NCBI GenBank assembly: GCA_033391075.1
Contig: JAWPMV010000001.1
Span: forward strand, 372,001-436,000
Source of the DNA: Bacteroidia bacterium
GTDB taxonomy: Bacteria; Bacteroidota; Bacteroidia; J057
Direction: 5' to 3'
DNA length: 64,000 nucleotides
Positions 34,560 through 44,600 of this stretch are shown in pieces. Positions within the stretch are counted from its first letter, which is position 1, and each line of letters opens with the position of its first letter. A model generated the notes under the pieces. That model made no database searches and was not told where the DNA came from. It was given only the letters and a program-made list of their open reading frames with translations. The translations under genes were made by a program, and so were the position numbers.

Positions 34560-34934
34560 ATGCAAACGATCAAAACGGAAAAAAGCTATAAAGACATTGG
34601 ATACTGGCTGCGAAAAAAGAAATTCGCCCATATCGAATTCAATAGTAAAAGTGAATATATCAGCACCTCCTGGCTCAATCAGCCTGTTACCTTTAAGTTG
34701 ACAGAAAAAGTAGGCTTCGAGACCTGGTATAAGGAAGCATTTGGAGGCTCCTTGATCGTTTTTGAATTGGCTCTGGAAAATGGGAATATGAAAATGATGG
34801 GTTACTGTCCCCTCTTACTTTTTGGATTCTGGCCCTTGAAGTTGAGTTTTAAAAAGAAAGCGGGTTTTATATTTAAATACCGCAAGCAGGGCTACAACAT
34901 CCAAAAAGAATTTCAGGCCTTTCTCTCAAAATAA
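34560..34934 (+). CDS. Hypothetical protein, 124 residues
   Basis: Start ATG at 34560, one base after the kinase stop (a longer frame from 34527 overlaps the kinase and is not needed). Basic at both ends, with a hydrophobic centre MMGYCPLLLFGFWPLKLSF that may be a membrane-interacting hairpin. No family recognised. It ends the operon that started at 29553 and converges on the next minus-strand gene. Confidence 0.65.
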   Translation: MQTIKTEKSYKDIGYWLRKKKFAHIEFNSKSEYISTSWLNQPVTFKLTEKVGFETWYKEAFGGSLIVFELALENGNMKMMGYCPLLLFGFWPLKLSFKKKAGFIFKYRKQGYNIQKEFQAFLSK

Positions 34935-34946
34935 ACTCCTATGCAT

Positions 34947-35309
34947 TTACTTTTCCCGATGCCAGGTATTTACATCCGGGGTAAACTGAGGATGAGATTT
35001 TGTTAAAATCTGAATTTGTTCAAAAGCTCCTGAGACCGGTACAGCTTTGGCTTCACCGGGATAGGTGCTCAGGGTATCAGGAGGGAGCTTGGAAAGCTGT
35101 TTTTCCATTACCATAGAACTTCTATCCACCATATAAAAGCTGGGCTTGGCATTGATAGCTTCTAATGAGACAGGTTCCGGCAAATTAAAGGCACCGATAT
35201 TGGCTTGCTTGTAGGCATCTTTCTGGCAATCGCAAGTGGCAACTGCGCTGGCTCTGAAGATGGCGGAGAACACCACCACCGCAACGCAAATCATGATTAA
35301 TCGGTCCAT
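34947..35309 (-). CDS. Small exported hypothetical protein, 120 residues
   Basis: Signal peptide MDRLIMICVAVVVFSAIF with a cleavage possibility after ASAV; mature part begins near ATCDCQKDAYKQAN, a CxC motif that could be a metal or redox pair. The rest is soluble and ends in WHREK. No family recognised, single gene, convergent with the operon at 34934 (12 bases between the stops). Confidence 0.6.
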   Translation of the reverse strand: MDRLIMICVAVVVFSAIFRASAVATCDCQKDAYKQANIGAFNLPEPVSLEAINAKPSFYMVDRSSMVMEKQLSKLPPDTLSTYPGEAKAVPVSGAFEQIQILTKSHPQFTPDVNTWHREK

Positions 35310-35394
35310 ATGTAAATGTAAGGTGATTTCATAGTAAATAAAAGGTCAACTTCCTTAGTGGTATTGAATATTTCTTTAAACGGGAATTTTATGT

Positions 35395-35727
35395 TGTTTT
35401 CTGTGGGGTAAATAGGTCTTCTTGTTCTTTTTGTCGACAAAAAGAACCAAAAACCGGCAAGATTTTAAAGCCACGCCACTGTCCGCCCCGACCACCATAT
35501 CTTGCGGGCCATCGCGCCTGGGTAGAGGGGGAGAAGGGAGAGGTGTTAGGGTGTTTGAGTGTTAGGGTGTTAGTGTACGTTGGATAATAATATTAATCCC
35601 AAGAAACTACCCACCCACCATCCAAGCGTGGTGGCCCTGTAGAGCCCATCGGGAGCTGGGGCGGCAAGTGGGGCTGGCTTTGGGCTCTGCGCTTTTTTGC
35701 CAAACTTTTTTCTAAAAAAAGTTTGAA
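35395..35727. repeat. Composite dispersed intergenic repeat
   Basis: Three parts. First, a perfect 24-base palindrome (GTTCTTTTTGTC at 35424-35435 and its complement GACAAAAAGAAC to 35447), followed by CCAAAAACCGGCAAGATTTT. Second, GTGTTAGGG-type words (about 35541-35575). Third, GGGCTCTGCGCTTTTTTG (about 35683-35699) and the arms CAAACTTTTTT (35701-35711) / AAAAAAAGTTTG (35714-35725). The GTCGACAAAAAG palindrome and GGCTCTGCG/poly-T words recur in intergenic DNA of many Bacteroidota. It is noncoding; the frame of about 70 codons across it on the minus strand is a by-product of the repeat. Confidence 0.6.
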
Positions 35728-35764
35728 GATCAACAAGAACTAAATCAACCAAAGGAAGAAGTCT

Positions 35765-35801
35765 AAAAAACAAGAGGGCCATCTAATAAGACAGCCCTCT
35801 T
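35765..35801 (-). terminator. Terminator of the SusC-SusD-Calx operon
   Basis: Read on the minus strand: AAGAGGGC (pairs 35794-35801), 14-base loop, GCCCTCTT (35772-35779), followed by GTTTTTTAG. It sits about 20 bases after the stop of the last gene. Confidence 0.85.
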
Positions 35802-35822
35802 TCCTAGCTTTAATAGATCCGA

Positions 35823-36338
35823 TCAATCAACATCGGCAATAACCACATTGGCAGTTTTGAGCAGGTCTGTACCTCCTCTACCCACTGCAACCGTCCCTTC
35901 TGAATTGGACGCATCACTCAAAGTGAGGGTGATTGTTTTTTCGCCATCAGCAACACCATCTGTCAATAGTTCGACAACTATGGTAGTTCTGTTGGTTTCA
36001 TTTACCGCGCCGGAATTAGGTCTGATTGTCAGGCTACCACCGGAAGCGCTTGCGCCTTCGATATTGTAATCTGTTCCGAAAACTGCTGAGCCACTGAGGG
36101 CATAGTTAACGCTGATATCAGACAAAGTTCCTGTTGGGTTTTCTACGATGACTTCTACTGTGCCGTCATCTTCAGCGGCTTCGAAATCATCCAAAATCGC
36201 GTTGTTACCATCTGCATCAAATGCCACATATCCGGGCAACTCTTGCAGATCGAAATATTGAGATACTTCGTAATCAGGATCGCAGGCAGTTAGAAAAGCT
36301 GCACTTACGAAAAGGATAACTAAATAATATATTTTCAT
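35823..36338 (-). CDS. Calx-beta-like lipoprotein
   Basis: 171 residues. Lipoprotein signal MKIYYLVILFVSAAFLTAC (Cys19). The mature protein is one acidic beta-sandwich (GTVEVIVENPTGTLSDISVN, FGTDYNIEGASASGGSLTI, ITLTLSDASN) with the FGTDY and DGEKTITLTL features of Calx-beta domains, and hence probable calcium binding. Third gene of an operon with SusC and SusD (20 bases after SusD). In such loci the extra lipoprotein is commonly a surface glycan or protein-binding partner of the SusCD pair. Confidence 0.8.
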   Translation of the reverse strand: MKIYYLVILFVSAAFLTACDPDYEVSQYFDLQELPGYVAFDADGNNAILDDFEAAEDDGTVEVIVENPTGTLSDISVNYALSGSAVFGTDYNIEGASASGGSLTIRPNSGAVNETNRTTIVVELLTDGVADGEKTITLTLSDASNSEGTVAVGRGGTDLLKTANVVIADVD

Positions 36339-36358
36339 TTCGGTATAAGCTTAAAGGA

Positions 36359-37765
36359 TTAATTCTCAAACCACATAGGCGTATCGGTAGTCGGATTCGC
36401 AGGTGTATTTGGGTTAGAAGCAACCTCATCCGGAGGATAGTTGAATCGCTTCAGGATAGTGCTGATATTGGTTCCAGGAACCGGATCCAGCTCAGGTACT
36501 CCCGTACGACGTACCGTATTCCAGGCAACAACCGGACGGATGAAAGACTCTAGATACAATTGAATATGAATATCTTCCATAGTAGGTGCATTAAGAGCAT
36601 CTACGAAGCTCTGAGCATCTACCGGGTTGATGGTCAATTCTGCACCAGGGATATCTCCTCCCCACCAGGCGATGTTGTTTGAAATACCTCTTCTGTACTG
36701 CTGGTCTGCAATGTCCAATTGACCATTGGCCATAGCGATCTCCGCACGATAGAAATTGATCTCTGCAGGCATGAACAACATATGAGGCAGGTCATTTCTA
36801 ATCACATTGTCTCTTACAGAAGGACAAGGACTTGAAAATGCAAAAGTACCAATGTCACAAGGCTCCAGCGCATCAGGATTGCTGATCAAAACATCCGCTC
36901 TGGGATCTCCTTGTAGCAATTCATGAACAACAGGTCCGAATGCATATACTCCCTGAGCTTCATTGGAAACCCCAAAGAAAGCTTCCACCAGGTTGTTGTA
37001 TCCATTCTGTCCACCAGGAGCGTCTGAGTAACGAATCAAGGCAGACTGATTATTGGACTCAATCATGGGCTCATTCAGAACCGCATTGATTTTGTCATCA
37101 ACGTTGACCTTGTTGCGAAGGATCATGAGAACTCTCAGTTTGAGAGAGTTTGCATATCTTCTCCAAAGATCCATGTCGCCATCATAAATGATGTCTCCTA
37201 CAGATACATCGAATATTCCTTCATCAGGAATCGCATCGATCAAAGCGATGGATTCATCCAAAATGCCAACTACGCCATTCAATACATCTTCCTGCTTGTC
37301 AAAAGCGGGTTCAGGAAAGTCAACAGCATTCAGGGCTTGTGCAAAAGGTACATCTTCCCAGATACTGGTTAACTCAAAGAAGGTATTCGCCTTCAGAATT
37401 TTTGCAATGGCAGCTACATTATTGCTCGAAAGACCTGCAGCTTCTGCATCTTGTTCAACCAAAAGCAGGTTGCCCAATACTTGAGAGTACATCATGGCCC
37501 AGGTATTTCCGGTTAGGAAGATAGAGGTATTCCCCTGTCTTGGGCTATTGAAACAAGCAGAAAAGTGCTGAGGTACGTCCATGATACGCGTACCGAGCTC
37601 TGTTGTATGACGATTTGAATACTGCGCCAATACGAATGGCAACAATACGTTGGGGTCGGCAGTGGTTGCTGCCAGGGGATTTCTGTTGATATCAAGGGCT
37701 TCTTGACAAGAAGGACCGATAAGCCCAAAGATCAACAGGATTGCGATTAATCTTATATTTTTCAT
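36359..37765 (-). CDS. SusD/RagB-family surface nutrient-binding lipoprotein
   Basis: 468 residues. Signal with Cys in IRLIAILLIFGLIGPSC, so it is a surface lipoprotein. The sequence has the features of the SusD-like 2 branch (DINRNPLAATTADPNVLLPF, FFELTSIWEDVPFAQAL, YANSLKLRVLMILRN, IYLESFIRPVVAWNTV-like C-terminal segment). It forms the lid of the SusCD transporter and binds the incoming oligomer. It lies 26 bases after SusC in the same operon. The SusD-like 2 branch is often found in loci without glycoside hydrolases; some import peptides or other non-sugar nutrients, so the cargo is unknown. Confidence 0.92.
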   Translation of the reverse strand: MKNIRLIAILLIFGLIGPSCQEALDINRNPLAATTADPNVLLPFVLAQYSNRHTTELGTRIMDVPQHFSACFNSPRQGNTSIFLTGNTWAMMYSQVLGNLLLVEQDAEAAGLSSNNVAAIAKILKANTFFELTSIWEDVPFAQALNAVDFPEPAFDKQEDVLNGVVGILDESIALIDAIPDEGIFDVSVGDIIYDGDMDLWRRYANSLKLRVLMILRNKVNVDDKINAVLNEPMIESNNQSALIRYSDAPGGQNGYNNLVEAFFGVSNEAQGVYAFGPVVHELLQGDPRADVLISNPDALEPCDIGTFAFSSPCPSVRDNVIRNDLPHMLFMPAEINFYRAEIAMANGQLDIADQQYRRGISNNIAWWGGDIPGAELTINPVDAQSFVDALNAPTMEDIHIQLYLESFIRPVVAWNTVRRTGVPELDPVPGTNISTILKRFNYPPDEVASNPNTPANPTTDTPMWFEN

Positions 37766-37791
37766 TTGAAATTTCTTGTTTAAAAGCTTGA

Positions 37792-40700
37792 CTAGAATGC
37801 CAGTTTAAGGTTCACACCAAAGCTTCTGGTAGAAGGTACAGAAGAACGTTCTACACCAAATCCATCAGCACCCGCTCCAAAGAGGTTGTTCTCAGGATCT
37901 ATATGAGGAACTTTGCTATAAAGCAAGGCCAGGTTTCTTCCTTCTACTCCAAGGCTGATTCCTTTGATAAAAGTATTTTGAAGTACGCCTGCAGGAAGGG
38001 TGTAATTAACGGCGATTTCCCTCAACTTCACGAAAGAAGCGTCAAAGATGAATGGCTCAGCGATGCTGTTGTCATCCAATGCCTGCCAGAAGTCAGCGGC
38101 ACTTGCTAGAGGAATATCATTGTCTCTTACAGTTCCATCTGGATTCTGAACTACTCCTTCGAGGTCGATGAAGGTACCTCCTCTGTTGAGCAAAGTTTCT
38201 TCAGTCAAGCCACCTGTTTGAAGGTTTTCTACCGTAGAGGATTTCATTACTCCACCAGATCTCCAGTCAACAGTAGCGGAAATATTGAAGTCTCCCAATC
38301 TAAAGTTGTTTACAAATCCCATGGTGAAATCTGGCAATACAGATCCCATAGCTTTTGCTTCTCCAGCAAGACGAGTTCCGTCATTTGGGTTGATCAAAGG
38401 TCTTCCAGAAGCGCTATCTCTTCTCCAAGGAATTGCAAAAAGCTCAAATCCGGTACCTACTTCAGCTACAACCTGTACACTACTAAATGCACTAGCTTGC
38501 AATACGCGGTCTACATTAGCCGAAAGCTCAACAACTTCTACTTGTGCTCTGGAGAAGTTGACAGTAGTATTCCACTCAAAGTTCTTCGTTTTGATAGGAG
38601 TCGCATCGATAGAGAATTCAAATCCGCGAGTATTAACCTGTCCTACATTGGTTCTGAGGAATCCAAATCCAGTAGATTCTGGAATAGGCAATGGAAGGAT
38701 CTGATCTCTGTTCTCTGTGCGGAAAAACGCCACATCAACTCTTACACGGTAGTTGAAAAGATCCAACTGACCCCCAACTTCATAACTGGTTTGTTGTTCT
38801 GGTCTCAAATCTGCAGGAGGAATGGTATTCACTTTCGAGAATGCCAGACGATCGTTGAATGGGAAGTTTACATTTAAGCTATACTGTCCCGTTGCAACTG
38901 TTATAGGGTTGAATAGGAAGTCCAATTGGTAAGGACCCGTATCATTACCTACCTGGGCATAACTGGCTCTAACCTTCAGGTAGCTGATGATGTCAGATTT
39001 GATATCAAGAGCGTCCGAAAGTACCAAAGCAGTACTTACAGAAGGATAAAAATAAGAGTTGTTCTCGATAGGAAGGGTTGAAGACCAGTCATTTCTACCG
39101 GTAACTGTTAAAGTTGCCCATCCATCATAGGTCAAGTCAGCAGAACCATAAGCACCAAAGAGTCTTCTTTCGCTGAAGAATCTGGCAGGAACGGTTTGCT
39201 CAGTATTACCAGGAGCGAAGAGCTCTGGAACAAGGAGATTGGAACCGAAGAAACCTTCATCTTCTCTTTTTCTGGAGTTGTAGTTGAATCCACCTACGAT
39301 ATTCAAGTCAAACTTATCTCCGAGGCGACCATTGTAATTGGCCAACACATCAATGTTTTGCTGAATATTGTTGATGTTATCAATACGGTAATCTCCTTGT
39401 AGTCTTTGGATGGTTCCTTTTCTATTGGAGAAAAAGCGATTGTCCTGGTCAAAGTCATATCCATAACGAGCAGTTACGGCAAGATTGTCCAGGATATCGA
39501 AAGTAGTGGCAATGTTACCAATGATACGCGTGTCTTCGCGATCATTTCTGTTCTCATTTCTGATCCACAGATAGTTGTTTGCCGTAGGGCCTGCAAAATT
39601 GACCTGGTTGCCTGCATCATCAATCCATGGATTGAAGTCATCAGGATTCAGGGTGCTACTGAAAGAGCTAAGTCCCACAATGTTGGGGTCGTTTGCTCCG
39701 GTTGCGCCTGTACCTTCAGAGCTAGTTCTGGCGAATTGAATACCAAAGCTGGTTTTTAGTCTTTTGTTATGCTGAATACCAGCATTCAAACCGGCATTGA
39801 AGCGATCCAGAGAAGCTCCAGGTAGAATACCTGTTTGATTCAATGAACCCAGACTCAAACGATAGTTGAACTTTTCGTCGGCATCTGAAATGGCGATGTT
39901 ATTGATGAAAGTATTTCCTGTGCGGAAAAATCTGTCAATACCATTGTTTTCATATCCCTGCAAAACACCACTCTCCCCTGAAACAGGTAGATAGTTTACC
40001 GTTTGTCCGACCAATTGTGGTCCCCAGTCAAAACCAACGGAAGAAGAATCGTATTTAGCGAAATCTCCCATTCCGTAATCTTGCTGAAATTTTGGTGTGA
40101 TAAACAGATCATCAACACGGTATGAAGAGCTAACTTCTACACGGGTAGATCCGTCTATATTCGATTTGCCTGATTTGGTGGTTACGATTACAGCACCTGC
40201 TGCTGCACGAGAACCATAAAGAGCAGTTGCTGCAGCTCCTTTCAAAATACTGATACTTTCAATGTCGTCAGGATTCAGTACAGATGCACCATTACCGAAG
40301 TCTCTGTTTCCGGTAATACGGCTTCCATTAGAAACAAACTGATCATTGTTGATCGGAATACCATCTACAACCCATAGGGGGTTGTTATTGCCACTCAAAG
40401 AAGTAGCACCACGAATGATGATTTTGGAAGATCCACCCAGGTTTCCATCGGTATTTCCGATGTTTACCCCGGTAACTTTTCCTTGCAATGAGTTTACAAC
40501 ATTGGTAGATCGGGCTCTTGTTAATTCTTCGGATTCGATTTTATCGACTCCATAGCCCAGCGTTTTGGCTTCTTTTTCAATACCCAGGGCCGTAATAACA
40601 ACTTCTTCAACGACCAGGTATTCTTCCAGGCTCGCATTGACGGTAGATCTGCCGTTGATAGCTACTTCTTGTGTACCATATCCGGTATAGCGAAAGATCA

Positions 40701-40905
40701 AGGTATCTGCACCTTGGGGGACATTCAAGGAATAGTATCCTTGTCCATCGGTGAGTGTACCCAGAGTTGTACCCTTTACTATAACACTTCCACCTACAAG
40801 TGGTGTCCCATCAGTAGTGGTCATGTTACCCGAGACCTTCTGCTGGGCTAATACTGAAAATCCGGAGAAAATCAGTATCGAAATTAATAGAAAGATGTTC
40901 TTCAT
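37792..40905 (-). CDS. SusC/RagA-family TonB-dependent outer-membrane transporter
   Basis: 1037 residues. Signal peptide IFLLISILIFSGFSVLAQ; an N-terminal carboxypeptidase-regulatory-like domain (about 22-105, TTDGTPLVGGSVIVKGTTLG); the SusC-specific linker VVITALGIEKEAKTLGY; the TonB-dependent plug (NVVNSLQGKVTGVNIGNTDG, LWVVDGIPINNDQF, SILKGAAATALYGSRAAAG, VIVTTKSGK, about 125-245); then a long 22-strand barrel ending in GVNLKLAF with a terminal Phe. Complete by all criteria. It imports the ligand presented by SusD using energy from TonB. First gene of the operon; upstream is a 700-base leader with inverted CGACTAA elements. No anti-sigma or HTCS gene adjoins it directly. Confidence 0.95.
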   Translation of the reverse strand: MKNIFLLISILIFSGFSVLAQQKVSGNMTTTDGTPLVGGSVIVKGTTLGTLTDGQGYYSLNVPQGADTLIFRYTGYGTQEVAINGRSTVNASLEEYLVVEEVVITALGIEKEAKTLGYGVDKIESEELTRARSTNVVNSLQGKVTGVNIGNTDGNLGGSSKIIIRGATSLSGNNNPLWVVDGIPINNDQFVSNGSRITGNRDFGNGASVLNPDDIESISILKGAAATALYGSRAAAGAVIVTTKSGKSNIDGSTRVEVSSSYRVDDLFITPKFQQDYGMGDFAKYDSSSVGFDWGPQLVGQTVNYLPVSGESGVLQGYENNGIDRFFRTGNTFINNIAISDADEKFNYRLSLGSLNQTGILPGASLDRFNAGLNAGIQHNKRLKTSFGIQFARTSSEGTGATGANDPNIVGLSSFSSTLNPDDFNPWIDDAGNQVNFAGPTANNYLWIRNENRNDREDTRIIGNIATTFDILDNLAVTARYGYDFDQDNRFFSNRKGTIQRLQGDYRIDNINNIQQNIDVLANYNGRLGDKFDLNIVGGFNYNSRKREDEGFFGSNLLVPELFAPGNTEQTVPARFFSERRLFGAYGSADLTYDGWATLTVTGRNDWSSTLPIENNSYFYPSVSTALVLSDALDIKSDIISYLKVRASYAQVGNDTGPYQLDFLFNPITVATGQYSLNVNFPFNDRLAFSKVNTIPPADLRPEQQTSYEVGGQLDLFNYRVRVDVAFFRTENRDQILPLPIPESTGFGFLRTNVGQVNTRGFEFSIDATPIKTKNFEWNTTVNFSRAQVEVVELSANVDRVLQASAFSSVQVVAEVGTGFELFAIPWRRDSASGRPLINPNDGTRLAGEAKAMGSVLPDFTMGFVNNFRLGDFNISATVDWRSGGVMKSSTVENLQTGGLTEETLLNRGGTFIDLEGVVQNPDGTVRDNDIPLASAADFWQALDDNSIAEPFIFDASFVKLREIAVNYTLPAGVLQNTFIKGISLGVEGRNLALLYSKVPHIDPENNLFGAGADGFGVERSSVPSTRSFGVNLKLAF

Positions 40906-41562
40906 GTCTCTTAATTTCTAGGTTAGTTACTTTAATGATTAAAAATTACTACAGTGAAAAGAACGTTAGACAGACTTATGCCTTTAGGGGGCACAAATCT
41001 CCTCCTTTAGCCTCTTTAGGCTTGCGTAAATTTTTAAGTGCACGAGTGCACCTATCGACTAAAAAGCCGATTCACATTATATAAAAGGGTATATAGATTA
41101 GACACTGCTGAAATAGCAGAAGGATAGTTGCCGTAATGACGAGTGTAAGCGACTAAATGCTTATAACATATTGAATAGGAAACTGATAGATGTTAGTCGC
41201 CAGTGTGGTTTTTCAACTGTTTGGGGATAGCTTGGCTTTCGAGTTTAACTGATCTAATAACGCGGACTTTTGTCCTTTAGTTGTTTCCGTTGGTGTGTAC
41301 ACCTTATTATTTCCTGCTCTGCGGTGATCCTAAACTAGCGTGCTTTCGGTGCGTCAGATTTTTAATTCTATCAGTTGCGAGTGTATTTTTTCTGAAACGG
41401 TTTCGAAATTATAGGTTTTTTACTTCTCCCCAAAATTTCTATGCAATATTTCTGAAAAAATATTTAATCAAAAAATATTATTCTCCTGACACTAAGGCTT
41501 TTGGAAAATTATTCTCTATCTAAATAATTTTTATACATAGGATCTTTTATATGTAAAAAGCT
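40906..41562. other. Long noncoding leader upstream of SusC
   Basis: About 650 AT-rich bases. Seen in it: a Shine-Dalgarno-like GGAGGAG (minus strand, about 41000) which is not near the SusC start, the palindrome GTGCACGAGTGCAC (41038-41051), three CGACTAA elements (see the regulatory entry), and AT-rich DNA toward 41520. A plus-strand frame at 41281-41523 has no start context or composition of a gene. No promoter box of the TAnnTTTG type was found on the minus strand. Confidence 0.45.
41056..41200. promoter_or_regulatory. Three CGACTAA elements upstream of SusC
   Basis: CGACTAA at 41056-41062, GCGACTAA at 41149-41156 and its inverted copy TTAGTCGC at 41193-41200. The last two form an exact inverted repeat, 44 bp between equivalent positions (about four helical turns). 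This could be a regulator-binding array for the SusCD operon; which regulator is unknown. Confidence 0.4.
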
Positions 41563-41598
41563 AAAAAACAAAAGGCCCACCTTTTTCAAGGGGACCTT
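41563..41598 (-). terminator. Terminator of the 1151-residue T9SS gene
   Basis: Minus strand: AAGGTCCC (41591-41598), loop, GGGCCTT (41572-41578) with one bulged T, then TTGTTTTTTAG. It begins about 27 bases past the stop codon at 41625. Confidence 0.75.
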
Positions 41599-41624
41599 GT
41601 GAAAAACACCTAAGGAAATTAGGA

Positions 41625-44600
41625 TTATCGTTTTAGGACGATTCTTCCAGCTTTGTGGAATCCATCACCACTTATTTTATACAGATACATGCCTTCTGGC
41701 CATCCGGCAGTAGATATATCCATGCGGGATTTTCCCGGTATCATGTTTGGCTTTTCTTTTTGATAGAGTAAACGACCCTGAAGGTCAAATAGCTCGATGG
41801 TCAAATCCTGCGGACTTTCCAGTTCAATGTCCAGATTCAATATATCCTGGAATGGATTGGGGAAAGCATTGATCTGGAGTTGTGCAAGTAGTTCTTCTTC
41901 CGTTGAAGTAACTCCTCCCGGATAGAATATGGCTTCATCTTCTGAGAGTGTGCAATTGGGGTTGAAGAGGCAGGTCCAACCAATATTATTTGAAACTCCA
42001 TTCCCATTTGGATAATCATGAATTTCATTGGGAAGATTATCAGAAGGATCCAAAATGGCTACAACTTTGGTGTTGGGGCCGAGGTTGGCAGGAATGTTCC
42101 AGGGGATACTGATGATGGACCTGTCAAAACCATTGTCTCTTCCCTGTATCCCTTCCCCCAAAATAACCAGACCTATGCTTTCGAGTGTATCTGTACCATC
42201 CGGATCGACATAATAGAAGGCAACATCCAAAGAAGTCGTAGGTATATCTGCGAAACCGTAATTGTGGATACGAGCACTGATGGTGATAGCCTCACCCGGA
42301 GTTGGACGTTTGTCAAATATGATGTCTCTGGTTCGGTAGCGATCTGTATTATTGTAGGTTTCCTTTGCTTCAATGTCCTTTTGGGTCTTGTGAGGATCGA
42401 GTAATAGGAAAGCAGGGTCATAGGAGTTGTAAAAGTTCTGCCAGAATCCGGTTTTGGTGATATCAACGAGATAATCCAACACCAGGGTTCCATCTTCATT
42501 CCAATACACAAGAGGTGTTATGGCATAGGGATAATCTCCCGGTATGCTGCTCCCTTCTCCTGCCCCTAAAAATCCACGCATACTTACTGAGTCCTGGTAT
42601 TTGGCCGAACGGTTTTGAATGTCTGAGGTGCTATAGGAACCCTCAACTGATACATTTATGCCAAATCCTTTAAATGCTCCACCTACATTGGCTCCTACTG
42701 TGGTATTAGTCGAAATTTCGGATTGTACGCCTTCTGCTCTGGCTTCCGTTTGAGATACTGAAAAACTGGCTCCAAAACCCGATCCTTTTTTGATCTCCTG
42801 AGATTTGAGCCCTTCATAAACATTGGTGATGGAACCCGGAGGTAAATCTAGTTCATTCAAATTTGTTGGGTAAGAAAATAGATTCCCGAACTGGTGCGTA
42901 TTTTTATATGTATGTCTGGGGCTTCTGGCACCTGTGAAAGTAGGCCTTACATTTTTAGGCTGAACAACGATCACATGGGTAATAGGAGTTATTTCCCCAA
43001 GGCGATAAACCGGGTATTCGAAAATGGAATAATCAACCAGATATGCCAAAAGTTCATCGTCCTGAGTCGCCTTACGCACCTGAGTGATGGTTTTGGAAAT
43101 AGAACTTGCATTGATCTTGGAAAATCGCTCTCCATAACTGGCGGACATTTTTGCACCTAAATCGAATCCCGCAGCAGAAAATCCCGCTTCAACGCTGGTA
43201 GATACGGCCCAGTCTGTGGTAAAATTGCTGGAGAAAGAAAAGCTCTCGTTTACAACCTCTTCATATTCTGAAAAGAAATGATTTACACTAGAGGAGGGAA
43301 CGGCTTCTCCTGCGGCATAGAGATTACATACATCATAGCTTGTCTGATCAAAAACATCGAAATGAGTAGGAGGTGCATTCAGGATAATACTGGGATTCAG
43401 GATTTCTGAAATATTGCTTCTGTTGGGAGTTCCTAAAATTACGCTACCTCCGTCTACATCACCGAAACTGACAGAAAAATTCCTGACTTTCAAACCACTA
43501 GTACTTTGGGCTATCATATCTTTCTCAGCTTTTATAACCGGAGTCCAATTGATGGCTCCCTGACTTCCTGATTCATTAAAGCCATATACCGTTAGCTTGA
43601 AATGTTGAGAAATGTCATTGTTGATAGGATCTGATATGAGGGGAAAGTTTTTGCCTACCAAAATCTCAGCTCGGAATTCTGAACCGAAATTACCGACAAG
43701 GGGATCGATATTTCCAACGGCAATAAAGTTGTCTGCAAATTTGGCCTCACTTCCTATCTGCTGATTTGTATAGGAGCTGGGTATATTAAAAGTAGTCAGT
43801 TGATTGAATTCCAGATGTTTATTTCCACTGGGATAGGTTCCGGTAGCTCCATTCAAAACAAAAACCCTGCTGTTTGTTCCTAAAACCACCTCATCATCCA
43901 AATCCCCGTCAAGATCTCCGGTAGCCACACTTACAGCTATTTGTTCATCTGAAAAGAGAAAATCTGAATTGGTAAAGTAAAAAGGAGTTCCATCGCACCA
44001 GTTTAATTCAATAACTTGTGCTCCCGAATTTGTATAAAAACTACCGATAGGAAATACATATAGTCCCTGATTCAAACCGGCTGATCCCACACCGTTTGTC
44101 AAATCAAAATGAGCAGCTAATACCAACTCTTCTCCCGGCAACTCTGGACTCAAATCTCCGGAAGCCAAATCCAGACTTAAACTGGTAAAATTAAAGGAAC
44201 CCGAACCCGCACATGGCACTAAAGAAGGGTTGAACAGAATACTATTTTGCTTGATAGTAAGGTTTCCTTGCTGATTTAATTCATATACTCTCAGTACAAT
44301 ATTGGACCCTTCCCTATATGCAATGGCCAATTCATCCAGCCCGTCAGTATTCATATCAAACTCTGCAATGCTGAAGTTTTTGAGTAATCTTACATCATTA
44401 TTTACAGGCGCAAATATGAAGTCTTCCTTAACATTAAGTTGAAAAGTAACATTATTGCCGGATCTGGTAAGGCTGAGATCATATACCTGTAGTCGAAGTT
44501 GATCCCCCGGAGCGTTGTATACAATCACCAATTCGTCTTCAAGATCATCATCATAGTTTCCGCTTGTCATCTCCACTCGGGGTATCTGGGAATTGTTGTT

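Noticed and set aside
35570-35782. Minus-strand frame of 70 codons across the composite repeat
   Set aside because: Translated repeat sequence (FFRKKFGKKAQSPKPAP) typical of false genes in Bacteroidota.
41281-41523. Open plus-strand frame of 80 codons upstream of SusC
   Set aside because: AT-rich DNA, Phe/Lys/Tyr-biased composition, no start context and no neighbours; most likely chance.
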